From assembly GCA_025924495.1 (NCBI GenBank), contig JAICIG010000254.1:1-11540 (forward strand): a DNA stretch of 11,540 nt. Direction: 5' to 3'. Shown here piece by piece: positions 1 through 8,527 of the stretch. Within the stretch, counting starts at the first letter, position 1; each line of letters opens with the position of its first letter. Made by a program: the position numbers and the translations under genes. The stretch is from Pirellulales bacterium (GTDB lineage Bacteria > Planctomycetota > Planctomycetia > Pirellulales > JAICIG01). The notes under the pieces are model-generated. The model had not been told where the DNA came from. It searched no databases and saw only the letters and a list, made by a program, of their open reading frames with translations.

Positions 1-1
1 C

Positions 2-1597
<1,596 letters not shown>

Positions 1598-1625
1598 ATC
1601 CTTGTAGGTCGAGAACCGCTCCGAT

Positions 1626-2126
1626 ATGCCTTCCCGCCGCGTTTTGAAAGCCGCCGAAGCCGTCCGCGAGGTGGTCAGCATGGCCATCTTGACGGATCTC
1701 AATGATCCGCGGGTCCAAGGCGTCACGGTCACTTATGTGGAGATGACGCCCGACATGCGGCAGGCAAAGGTGCACGTCTCAATCATGGGCGACGAGACGA
1801 AGCAGCGTTTGAGTCTGTCGGGGCTGAAAAGCGCGGCGGGCTACCTGCAGTCGAAGGTAGCCAATCGGATCGAGACCCGTTACACTCCGAAGCTCGAATT
1901 CGTCCTCGATCAAGGCGTTAAGCACTCGATTCAGATCGCCGAGATCCTGGCCCGCGTGCTGCCCCGCGAGCAGGCCGACGCAGAACAGGACGAAGTTCAA
2001 GCCGACACAGATCAGGTCGGTACAGATCAAGTCGAGACAGATCAAATCAAGACAGAACGGGGCGATGAACTCTCCGGCCGCAGCGACACTTTGAACGACG
2101 CCCTCTCTGACGACGAGCACGAATAA
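1626..2126 (+). CDS. rbfA: Ribosome-binding factor A with a repetitive acidic tail
   Basis: RbfA binds the 30S subunit late in assembly and helps mature the 5' end of 16S rRNA. The 166-residue product has the family signatures in order: an N-terminal SRRVLKAAEAVREVV helix, LNDPRVQGVTVTYVEMTPD (about 25-43), the strand AKVHVSI (47-53), GLKSAAGYLQ (66-75) and the KH-like C-terminal part TPKLEFVLDQGVKHS (87-101). The conserved core ends near residue 115. The remaining 50 or so residues are an acidic, polar tail with three and a half copies of a five-residue unit (TDQVG, TDQVE, TDQIK, TE) at 128-142, so the protein is longer than a minimal RbfA of roughly 120 residues. The ATG at 1626 begins exactly at the conserved N-terminus; the upstream ribosome site is weak. 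It lies 28 bases after infB and is probably cotranscribed with it. Confidence 0.96.
   Translation: MPSRRVLKAAEAVREVVSMAILTDLNDPRVQGVTVTYVEMTPDMRQAKVHVSIMGDETKQRLSLSGLKSAAGYLQSKVANRIETRYTPKLEFVLDQGVKHSIQIAEILARVLPREQADAEQDEVQADTDQVGTDQVETDQIKTERGDELSGRSDTLNDALSDDEHE
2007..2057 (+). repeat. Tandem 15-base repeat inside rbfA
   Basis: Three adjacent 15-base units start at 2007, 2022 and 2037, each beginning ACAGATCA, followed by a partial unit ACAGAA from 2052. Because 15 is a multiple of three, the repeat keeps the rbfA frame and encodes TDQVG, TDQVE, TDQIK and TE. The copies differ at a few positions. It falls in the non-conserved tail, past the KH-like core. Confidence 0.85.
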
Positions 2127-2139
2127 AGCTGAGATTGGC

Positions 2140-3051
2140 ATGGCAACTCCCAACCGCATGGCGATATTGACCAAGATGCAAAAAGTGCTGAAGAAGCACT
2201 ACAAGCCCGTGGCGATTCCCGATCGCCCGGTGTTGGAGCATTTGCTCTACGCTTGTTGCCTGGAGAATTCGCATTATGAGCCTGCCGACAAAGCCTTTGC
2301 CGCGGTGTCGACGGGTTTCTTCGATTGGAATGAGGTCCGCGTCAGCACGGTCAAGGAGCTGGCCGAAGTCATGAACATGCTGGCGGCGCCGCAGGCGGCC
2401 GCCACCAATTTGAAAAAGACGTTGCAAGCCATTTTTGAGTCGACCTATTCGTTCGACCTGGAAGGCCTGAAGAAGCAGAACCTGGGGCAAGCGCAGCAGC
2501 GGTTAAAGAAATGCGAAGGCGTTTCGGCATTCGCTATCGCCTACGTCACTCAGGCCACCCTGGGCGGCCATGCGATTCCGCTCGACAAAGGGCTGTTGAA
2601 AGCCTTCGAGATCTTTGGGCTCGTTTCAGCGGCTGACATCGCAGCCAGCACCGTGCCCGGTTTGGAACGGGCGATTCCCAAGAACAAGGGGGTCGAATTC
2701 GCCTCTTTAGCGCATCAACTCGGCGCCGAATTGTTCGCCAACCCTTATTCGCCCAGCCTGCACAAGATCCTTCTGGAGATCGCTCCCGAGGCGAAAGACA
2801 ATCTTCCCAAGCGCGGGGCGAAAGTCGCCAAGAAGGAAACGGCCGAAGAAGCGACTGGCAAGGAGAGTAAGAAAGCAGCCGCAGCCGACGGGCCGGCCAA
2901 GGGGTCGGCGGCCAAAAAGATGCCCGCTCCTCCGCCGAGCAAGAAAGCGCCGCCCGCTAAGAAGGCGCCTGTAGACCGCCCGGTCGCCAAGAAATCGCCC
3001 GAGAAAAAGAAATCCGCGGCGGCCGGTCTTTCCAAACGCAAGCCGCGCTAA
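2140..3051 (+). CDS. Degenerate endonuclease III-like (HhH-GPD fold) protein with Lys/Ala/Pro-rich tail
   Basis: The 303-residue product resembles the helical core of the endonuclease III / HhH-GPD DNA glycosylase superfamily. PDRPVLEHLLYACCLENS (28-45) fits the first core helix. GQAQQRLKKCEGVSAFAIAYV (116-136) sits where the helix-hairpin-helix lies, and IPLDKGLLKAF (146-156) matches the strand and helix that carry the conserved aspartate (here D149). The lysine that marks true bifunctional glycosylases (in GVGRKTA) is absent, the segment reading GVSAFAIA, and there is no four-cysteine iron-sulfur cluster; only C39, C40 and C125 are present. From about residue 223 the protein becomes a low-complexity tail rich in KKA, PPAKK and SKK, resembling histone H1-type DNA-binding tails. 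The gene follows rbfA by 13 bases, suggesting cotranscription. A second ATG at 2158 could be the start. A DNA-binding role is an inference; catalysis is doubtful. Confidence 0.68.
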   Translation: MATPNRMAILTKMQKVLKKHYKPVAIPDRPVLEHLLYACCLENSHYEPADKAFAAVSTGFFDWNEVRVSTVKELAEVMNMLAAPQAAATNLKKTLQAIFESTYSFDLEGLKKQNLGQAQQRLKKCEGVSAFAIAYVTQATLGGHAIPLDKGLLKAFEIFGLVSAADIAASTVPGLERAIPKNKGVEFASLAHQLGAELFANPYSPSLHKILLEIAPEAKDNLPKRGAKVAKKETAEEATGKESKKAAAADGPAKGSAAKKMPAPPPSKKAPPAKKAPVDRPVAKKSPEKKKSAAAGLSKRKPR

Positions 3052-3144
3052 TCGCCTGCTCGCGATCCTTTTGTACTCGGTTGCCTACAGGGCAGGCACG
3101 CCTACGCTGAAGTGGCGACATTTTCGGCAATTTGATAAAATCTA

Positions 3145-3185
3145 AGGTCGCCAGCGGCTATACTGCCGCTCCCTGACGGCGACCT
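3145..3185. repeat. Long interrupted inverted repeat (14-bp stem)
   Basis: AGGTCGCC at 3145-3152 is the exact reverse complement of GGCGACCT at 3178-3185. Directly inside, AGCGGC (3153-3158) pairs with GCCGCT (3165-3170) around a six-base loop TATACT. Together they form a 14-bp stem broken only by a seven-base bulge on the 3' side (3171-3177). It could be an RNA hairpin in a leader, the end of the upstream transcript, or a protein-binding palindrome. No T-run follows it. Confidence 0.6.
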
Positions 3186-3198
3186 AGCGGAATCCGCT
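3186..3198. repeat. Small hairpin abutting the long inverted repeat
   Basis: AGCGG (3186-3190) and CCGCT (3194-3198) pair around a three-base loop AAT. It begins on the base after the larger stem ends and reuses the AGCGG/CCGCT sequence found in that stem, so alternative pairings between the two are possible. Confidence 0.45.
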
Positions 3199-3232
3199 TG
3201 GCCATTGAAGGCGAGCTGGTTGGCCATCAGCG

Positions 3233-3280
3233 GTCTCGAGTCGGAAGGCAGCTTGCCTAAGGCAGCCGGTCGAGACTCGA
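3233..3280. repeat. Inverted repeat with two alternative pairings
   Basis: GTCTCGA (3233-3239) can pair with TCGAGAC (3270-3276). Alternatively TCGAGTC (3236-3242) can pair with GACTCGA (3274-3280). The two stems share bases and exclude each other. A small inner stem AGGCA (3246-3250) with TGCCT (3254-3258) fits within either. This lies in the presumed leader of the TPR gene. Confidence 0.4.
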
Positions 3281-3379
3281 TTTCGCTGCGGCCAGGCTGT
3301 TGCGGCGAGTGGATTGGTTGGCCGCGGCGGGCGGTTCGCTCAGTTCCATTCTTGTCCAGACGGTTGGGCTTAACTCGAC

Positions 3380-3385
3380 GGAGGT
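3380..3385 (+). promoter_or_regulatory. Shine-Dalgarno site that fixes the TPR gene start
   Basis: GGAGGT at 3380-3385 is close to a perfect anti-16S match and lies five bases before the ATG at 3391. No comparable site precedes the upstream in-frame TTG at 3205. The protein begun at 3391 opens with a signal peptide, which supports this choice. Confidence 0.85.
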
Positions 3386-3390
3386 TTGCC

Positions 3391-5700
3391 ATGCGTTTCA
3401 TCGTGCCTGGTTGGCGCCTGGCATTCCTGGCCCTGCTGTGGGCCGCCCCCGCGCGAGGCGAGCCGGCTTCGCCGCCCGGCGGCAAGCTTCCCGCAACCGA
3501 GGCTCCGCCTGCCGCGGCGTCTCCCAAGCCTGATGGCAAACAGCCGGCGACGCCGTTGGAGCCGATCGAACTGGACGATGTCCCCGAACCGTTCAAACCC
3601 GAGCGGCCGGCCACCAGTAGCGAGCGCGCTCGTACCGAGGCGGTGAGCCTGTTCGCTGCGGGCCGTATGAAGGAGCAACACGAGGACTACGCCGGCGCGT
3701 TGCGAATGTACGAGCGGGCGCTGCGTTTCGATCCCGACTCATTGCCGGTGCTCCGGCAAATCGTGGCGGTCGCGTTCAAGCTCGACCGTGACGCCGAGGC
3801 CTTTCGCTATGCGCTGAAGGTGGTGGAACTTGATGCTTCCGACGCTCGCATGTTGCAGCAATTGGCCGCGCTGCTTGGCGCGCGGCAGGAGTTCGACAAG
3901 GCGCTCGAGTTGGCTCGCAAGGCCCTGGCTTTGCAGGAGGACAAAAAGTCCGCCGGCTACATTGTCTTGTTGATGGAAATCGGTCGCCTGGCGTATCTCA
4001 CCGACCAGCCGCAAGAAGCCGCCGATGCCTTCGCTCAAGTCGTCGACGCGCTGGATCATCCAAACGATCACGGGCTCGATTCGCGGCTGCAAAAGACTTT
4101 GCTCGAAGGACGCGGCGCGGATGGAAAAGCGCTGACCACCGCCGATCAGACGTACCAACTCTTTGGTGAAGTCTTTCTGGCGGCGGGTCGGCCCGGCGCC
4201 GCGCTGGCGGCGTTCGACAAGGCCAACTCGCTGGCAGCGAAGCCGGAGACATACGCCTTCAATTTGGCGCGTGTGGAGCAGGCGCGCCAGCAGCCTGCCA
4301 AGGCGCTCGAGTTGCTCCAAAAGTATTTCGATGCCAGGCAGGCCAGTCAGGGCTCCGCACCCTACGAGCTGCTCGGAAAAATTCTGGCGGATTTAGGACG
4401 ACCGTCCGACTTAATTCCGCAATTGGAGCAACTGCGGGCGAAGGATCCGAAGAATGCCCCCTTGCGGTTGTTTCTTGCCTTGCAATATCGCGCGGCGCGA
4501 CAGTTCGACAAGGCCGAACCGCTGTTTGCCGAGGCAGTCGCCGATGAGCCTAATGTCGAAGCCTATCAGGGCCTGGCGGCGATTTATCGCGAGAATAACC
4601 GCGCCGAGCCGTTGTTGAAGCTGCTGGGCGAGATCGTTGCCAAAACTGACGGGCTGGCTGCGCTGGGCGACGAGGCCAAGAAGCTCGCCTCCAGCGGCGA
4701 CTTGTTGACCAGCCTGGCGGCGACGGCCCGCCAGATGCATCAGGCCGATTCCGACAGCCTGGGCTATGGTGCTCGTCTGGCCATTGCGCTGTTGGCCTTG
4801 GAAGCCAAGCGGTTTGACGTGGCCGATGAGTTCTTCAACCTGGCGTTGAAGGTCCGCAAAGAAAACGCCAAAGAGCTGTTTCAAACCTGGGGATTGGGGC
4901 TGCTGCTGGCGGATCGCTATGAAGACGCGGCGAAGGTTCTCAAGCGCGGCATCGATGAGCGCGCCGTCGCCGCTGATGATCCAACGTTCCATTATTTTCT
5001 CTCCGCCGCGCTGACTATGTCGGACAAGCACGACGAAGCACTGGCCGCGGCGAAGCATGCCATCATGCTCAACGATAAGTCGATCCAACTGGCGGCCCGG
5101 CCTGCCTGGATTTTGTACCATGCCAAGCGGTATGCCGAGGCCGCGCAGGCCTATCGTGATCTGATCTCGCATTTCGACGACCAGCGGCAGTCCGAGGCGG
5201 TCCGCAAGGAACTAAAGACCGCCCGGTTGATCCTCTCGAACATCGCCGTGCTTCAGAACGACGTTCCGCAGGCCGAAGAATGGCTCGAACAGGTGCTGGA
5301 CGAGTATCCGGACGATATTTCCGCCAAAAACGATCTGGGCTATCTTTGGGCCGACCAGAATAAGAACCTCGATCAGGCCTACGAAATGGTTCGCGACGCC
5401 GTCGCGGCCGAGCCCGACAATGCGGCCTATCGCGACAGTCTCGGTTGGGCGTTGTTCCGCCTGGGCCGCTTTGAGGAAGCGGTGGTGGAACTCAAGAAAG
5501 CGGTCGACGTCGAGGATCCGGACGGCGTGATTCTCGAGCATTTGGGCGATGCCCAGCAGGCCGGCGGTCATGGCGAAGACGCGCACGCGGCGTGGCGGCG
5601 GGCGCTCGCGCATTTTGAGAAACACGACGAGGCCGAAAAGGCCAAGCGCGTTCAAGAGAAACTGGCCTCCGACGCGGCCGGTTCGACCAAGGATCAATAA
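3391..5700 (+). CDS. Exported tetratricopeptide-repeat protein
   Basis: The product is 769 residues. It opens with a basic N-terminus and hydrophobic stretch (MRFIVPGWRLAFLALLWAAP) with a likely signal peptidase site after ARG at 21-23, so it is probably exported. A Pro/Ala-rich linker (24-75) precedes an almost entirely helical TPR region. The clearest repeats are at about 84-117 (EDYAGALRMYERALRFDPDS), 118-185, around 355-390 (RQFDKAEPLFAEAVADEPN) and four in a row from about 623 to 748, including LGWALFRLGRFEEAVVELKKA. The C-terminal block (NDLGYLWADQNKNLDQA, then DSLGW, then LEHLGD) is a widespread TPR signature. Such proteins act as scaffolds for other proteins; no catalytic domain is visible and the partner cannot be inferred. 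The strong GGAGGT five bases upstream fixes the start. yebC follows closely and may be cotranscribed. Confidence 0.9.
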   Translation: MRFIVPGWRLAFLALLWAAPARGEPASPPGGKLPATEAPPAAASPKPDGKQPATPLEPIELDDVPEPFKPERPATSSERARTEAVSLFAAGRMKEQHEDYAGALRMYERALRFDPDSLPVLRQIVAVAFKLDRDAEAFRYALKVVELDASDARMLQQLAALLGARQEFDKALELARKALALQEDKKSAGYIVLLMEIGRLAYLTDQPQEAADAFAQVVDALDHPNDHGLDSRLQKTLLEGRGADGKALTTADQTYQLFGEVFLAAGRPGAALAAFDKANSLAAKPETYAFNLARVEQARQQPAKALELLQKYFDARQASQGSAPYELLGKILADLGRPSDLIPQLEQLRAKDPKNAPLRLFLALQYRAARQFDKAEPLFAEAVADEPNVEAYQGLAAIYRENNRAEPLLKLLGEIVAKTDGLAALGDEAKKLASSGDLLTSLAATARQMHQADSDSLGYGARLAIALLALEAKRFDVADEFFNLALKVRKENAKELFQTWGLGLLLADRYEDAAKVLKRGIDERAVAADDPTFHYFLSAALTMSDKHDEALAAAKHAIMLNDKSIQLAARPAWILYHAKRYAEAAQAYRDLISHFDDQRQSEAVRKELKTARLILSNIAVLQNDVPQAEEWLEQVLDEYPDDISAKNDLGYLWADQNKNLDQAYEMVRDAVAAEPDNAAYRDSLGWALFRLGRFEEAVVELKKAVDVEDPDGVILEHLGDAQQAGGHGEDAHAAWRRALAHFEKHDEAEKAKRVQEKLASDAAGSTKDQ

Positions 5701-5733
5701 CGACTCAATCTCTATTCGGAGTTCATGTTTTCG

Positions 5734-6486
5734 ATGGCAGGTCATTCCCATTGGGCGAACATCGCCCGCAAAAAGGCGATGGTGGATAACAAGCGCGGCA
5801 AGCTCTGGAGCAAGCTGTCGAAGTACATCATCGTGGCGGCAAAAATCGGCGGCGGCGATCCCGATGCGAATCTGCGGTTGCGCTATGCCATCGACAAGGC
5901 GCGCGCGGTCAGCATGCCTAAAGACAATATCGATCGGGCCATCAAACGCGGCACCGGCGAGTTGGACGGCGGCAACCTCGACGAGGTGCTGTACGAAGGC
6001 TACGGGCCGAACGGCGTCGCCGTGTTATGCGAGATTCTCACCGATAACCGCAATCGCACGGCCAGCGAGATCCGCAAGATCTTCGAAGTCGCGGGCGGCA
6101 AGCTGGGCGAGTCGGGCTGCGTCTCGTGGATGTTCGAACGCAAAGGCGTGTTCACCATTCCGGCGAAGCAGATCGACGAGGAGGCCTTGTTGGAACTCGC
6201 CTTGGAGGCTGGCGCCGACGACGTCAAACGCGACGGCGATTTGTTCGAGGTCCTCTGCGACCCCAGCGTTTACCAGCAAGTCAGCGATGCTTTGGCGGCG
6301 CGCGGGTTGCAGCCCGAGAGCAGCCAGATCAGCCGCATTCCGACCAACACCGTCGATCTCGACGCCGAGAGCGGCCGGACCGTGCTGAAGCTGGTGGAAA
6401 AGCTCGACGATCACGACGACGTGCAAAGCGTCTCGGCGAATTTTAATATTCCCGACGAAGCCATGGCCGAAATCGTCGGCGGGTAG
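5734..6486 (+). CDS. yebC: YebC/PmpR (TACO1) family protein
   Basis: The 250-residue product has the full YebC signature: N-terminal MAGHSHWANIARKKA, then KLSKYIIVAAKIGGGDPDAN (about 29-48), AIDKARAVSMPKDNIDRAIK, GTGELDGGNL, EGYGPNGVAV, LTDNRNRTASEIRKIF and GCVSWMF. Members of this family were long annotated as transcriptional regulators, and bacterial and mitochondrial members have also been linked to translation, notably relief of ribosome stalling at proline runs. The length is normal. I place the start at 5734 because the family begins with MAGHS; an in-frame ATG at 5725 would add MFS. The GGAG at 5718-5721 is only three bases before 5725 and twelve before 5734, so it does not decide between them. 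The gene begins 33 bases after the TPR stop, consistent with shared transcription. Confidence 0.97.
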   Translation: MAGHSHWANIARKKAMVDNKRGKLWSKLSKYIIVAAKIGGGDPDANLRLRYAIDKARAVSMPKDNIDRAIKRGTGELDGGNLDEVLYEGYGPNGVAVLCEILTDNRNRTASEIRKIFEVAGGKLGESGCVSWMFERKGVFTIPAKQIDEEALLELALEAGADDVKRDGDLFEVLCDPSVYQQVSDALAARGLQPESSQISRIPTNTVDLDAESGRTVLKLVEKLDDHDDVQSVSANFNIPDEAMAEIVGG

Positions 6487-6554
6487 GACGTTCTGCTGTA
6501 TCAGTACGCCGCTTTCGCACGAGAGAGTGCAAGACGCGGATCAGCAAAGATTCA

Positions 6555-6600
6555 GCCGCCGGCGGCGAATACCAGGCGGCATCAGGACCGGTTTGTCCTG
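6555..6600. repeat. Palindrome and hairpin downstream of yebC
   Basis: A perfect 12-base palindrome GCCGCCGGCGGC lies at 6555-6566. Separately, CAGGAC (6583-6588) pairs with GTCCTG (6595-6600) around a six-base loop. Either could help end the yebC transcript, but no T-run follows. Confidence 0.35.
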
Positions 6601-6695
6601 TGCGGGATTGCTTGCCAAAGCCTCCTGCAGTTTTTCGGCGGTTTCCAAGACGGGGAGGCCGGGTTGCCGCATGGCTTGGTTGTGAGACGCTGGCG

Positions 6696-8270
6696 ATGTG
6701 GCTGGTGATGAATGCGGTCCTGCTGGTCACGACCTACAGCCTGGTCGGCCTCGTCGCCGTCTGGGGTGCGCTGGGCCGCGGCCATTGGTTCCTGCGGATT
6801 GCAGCCGTGCAGCTTTTTCTTGCCATCTGGCTGGCGGCCCCCGATTACGGCTTTTGGGTTGCCTTCTTCGTTCAGTCGGCGATCGTGATCGTCGCTTTGC
6901 TAAGCATCCGGCGGCGGACTGGATCAAGGTCTTCGTTGAACGCCGCTCCGCAAGGCACTTCTATCGACGAGACCTCAACGTTCTCGCTCAAGGACCTGTT
7001 CCTGCTGATGCTGGTCTTAGGCGGCGTCCTCACGGTGTTGGCCCGAGCATGGACGGCCATGCAATCGCAATGGCTTTCCGCCGTCGCGCCGGGTGCAGCG
7101 CTCGCAGTTTTTACGCTGATGGGCGTTTGGACGGCGAGCACAACCAGGATATGGGCGCGGCTGGCGCTAATCCTGGTCTTTTTTCCTGGCTGCGTGATCG
7201 CCGCCTGGCTCTGGCTGGCGCGTTCGGCGCGAGGACGAATCGGTGAGGTCGCTGCGATCGCTGGCTTGTTGCTGATCGCGGCGCCGCCTGTTGCCTTCTA
7301 TGCCTGGCTGGTCGAGCCGCGATTCATCTCGCTGGGTGCGCCGCTCGATGAGAACGGCATGGACGACCTGCTGCGCGCCGCGGAGATGGTCGCGGGCCCG
7401 GCCATCGATGTGAATGCGCTCTCAGGAGAGCCATTGCAGGCGTATCTCGTCCAAAATCATCGAGTTCTGGAACTGGCTCGCGCCGCACTGGCTCGACCAT
7501 GTCAAATGACGATGCCGACCGACGGCACGCCACTAACGGATCTCAACTTCGAGCGGACACAGAATCTGCGGCAGTTGGGATGCGTGCTTGCCGCTGCGGG
7601 CCGTAATCATCTCGCCTCTGGCGATCTGCACGGCGCGGCAGAGGATTATTTGCAAGTGGTCCGACTCGGCGATGCGATGATGCACGGCGGCGTTATGTTG
7701 CATGCAACGATCGGCGTCGCCATTCAGGGCGCAGGTTTAGAGGGCCTGCGGCAATTGCTGCCGCAGCTCGACTCCGCCGCTTGCCAGGATCTGGACGCGC
7801 GGCTGGCGAAACTCGATGCCGAGCAAGAAGAGTTCGACGAGATCGCCGCGCGCGAATGGCAATATGCCAAGATGACCACCCCCTGGAATGTGCGCTGGAC
7901 GTTACTACAAGTTCCGCAACTCTGGGATCAATCGCGACAGGCGGCGGAGTTGGCCTTTCGCCGAGGTGTGGCTTGGCGCCGTTTGCTGCGTACGCATGTG
8001 GCGCTGCGCCGGTTCTGGCTTGCCCAAGGCAGGCGCCCTGAAACGCTTGAAGAGTTAGTCCCCCAATTTCTAGCCGCGCTGCCGCTCGATCCTTTCAGCG
8101 GCCACAACCTCCTCTATCGCCGTTTGGCCGACGGCTATCGACTGTATAGCGTCGGGGAAAACGGCATCGACGACGGCGGAGAGCCTGCCAGGCCGGCCAC
8201 TGCTGCCAATTCGGTTCAGGGCGACTTGATGCTGGACGATCCGCTTTCAGTCGGTGACATCGTACCCTGA
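6696..8270 (+). CDS. Polytopic membrane protein with pseudopilin-like C-terminal motif (paralog 1)
   Basis: I do not recognise a named family. From the ATG at 6696 the product is 524 residues. The N-terminal 205 or so residues hold about six to seven hydrophobic segments (roughly 5-25, 33-48, 52-71, 99-117, 125-146, 155-176, 184-205), with a conserved VTTYSLVG in the first. A soluble helical part follows, then a C-terminal motif: RPETLEELVPQFLAALPLDPF (447-467), LLYRR (471-475), YRLYSVGENGIDDGG (481-495). That end resembles the C-terminal region of type II secretion GspG-like pseudopilins and is common at the end of planctomycete hypothetical proteins. It is clearly homologous to the next gene, where the paralog's N-terminus supports a start near 6696. 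The frame is open back to a GTG at 6600, but that stretch has no counterpart in the paralog. ATG 6708 is another possible start. Function unknown. Confidence 0.82.
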   Translation: MWLVMNAVLLVTTYSLVGLVAVWGALGRGHWFLRIAAVQLFLAIWLAAPDYGFWVAFFVQSAIVIVALLSIRRRTGSRSSLNAAPQGTSIDETSTFSLKDLFLLMLVLGGVLTVLARAWTAMQSQWLSAVAPGAALAVFTLMGVWTASTTRIWARLALILVFFPGCVIAAWLWLARSARGRIGEVAAIAGLLLIAAPPVAFYAWLVEPRFISLGAPLDENGMDDLLRAAEMVAGPAIDVNALSGEPLQAYLVQNHRVLELARAALARPCQMTMPTDGTPLTDLNFERTQNLRQLGCVLAAAGRNHLASGDLHGAAEDYLQVVRLGDAMMHGGVMLHATIGVAIQGAGLEGLRQLLPQLDSAACQDLDARLAKLDAEQEEFDEIAAREWQYAKMTTPWNVRWTLLQVPQLWDQSRQAAELAFRRGVAWRRLLRTHVALRRFWLAQGRRPETLEELVPQFLAALPLDPFSGHNLLYRRLADGYRLYSVGENGIDDGGEPARPATAANSVQGDLMLDDPLSVGDIVP

Positions 8271-8527
8271 TTGATGAAGCGATCCGATAGCAGCCAATCT
8301 CTTGGCATATTCGGGAGCTGCTGCCGAGCGAGTTTGCTGAGGTCTGAGACTCGCCTCTGCCAAAAGAGTCTGCGTAAAGCGTTCAACGCCTGGTGCAAGT
8401 GAACAGATCGGCCTGGTCACGCTAACCGCCTCTACTCTCGGGGAATAATTTGGCGGCCCATCGACGAATGGATTAGATTGCCGGCAGAGTTTCACTGGAC
8501 TCGTCAGCGAAGCCGAAGGTGCAGCCA
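8271..8527. promoter_or_regulatory. Spacer between the membrane paralogs with a possible weak promoter
   Basis: No gene is convincing in this 257-base gap. TTGGCG (8451-8456) and TTAGAT (8473-8478) are 16 bases apart and could form a weak sigma-70-type promoter for the second paralog; the match to consensus is poor. AGACTC (8347-8352) pairs with GAGTCT (8366-8371), a possible stem after the first paralog, without a T-run. The gap shows no obvious similarity to the DNA upstream of the first paralog. Confidence 0.25.
8515..8519 (+). promoter_or_regulatory. Ribosome binding site supporting the ATG at 8528
   Basis: GAAGG lies eight bases before the ATG at 8528. The alternative GTG at 8519 overlaps this site and would leave no room for it, so the ATG is preferred. 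Confidence 0.55.

Larger units (their letters stand above)
3052..3390. other. Gene-free region with inverted repeats between the HhH-GPD-like gene and the TPR gene
   Basis: No convincing gene lies here. The TPR frame stays open upstream to a TTG at 3205, but that stretch (Arg/Gly/Ser-rich, no ribosome site) does not look like protein and the strong ribosome site is just before 3391. The left part contains AT-rich DNA with TTGATAAAATCT near 3132-3143, which could hold a promoter, although no pair of boxes with good spacing is evident. The stretch also contains stem-loops at 3145-3185, 3186-3198 and 3233-3280, listed separately. I see no T-run that would make a classic intrinsic terminator. Confidence 0.6.

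Noticed and set aside
2007..2057. The short repeats in rbfA as a CRISPR array or iteron-type origin
   Set aside because: The units are directly adjacent without spacers, keep the reading frame and lie inside a coding sequence.
3205..3390. An N-terminal extension of the TPR protein from TTG 3205
   Set aside because: It has no ribosome site, has non-protein-like composition, and would bury a clear signal peptide that follows GGAGGT and ATG 3391.
4411..5172. A 253-codon minus-strand frame inside the TPR gene
   Set aside because: It is rich in Gln, Arg and Leu, as expected for the complement of TPR codons, and has no family features.
6600..6695. An N-terminal extension of paralog 1 from GTG 6600
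   Set aside because: The 32 extra residues are Arg/Pro/Gly-rich, lack a counterpart in paralog 2 and precede the first membrane segment with no ribosome site.
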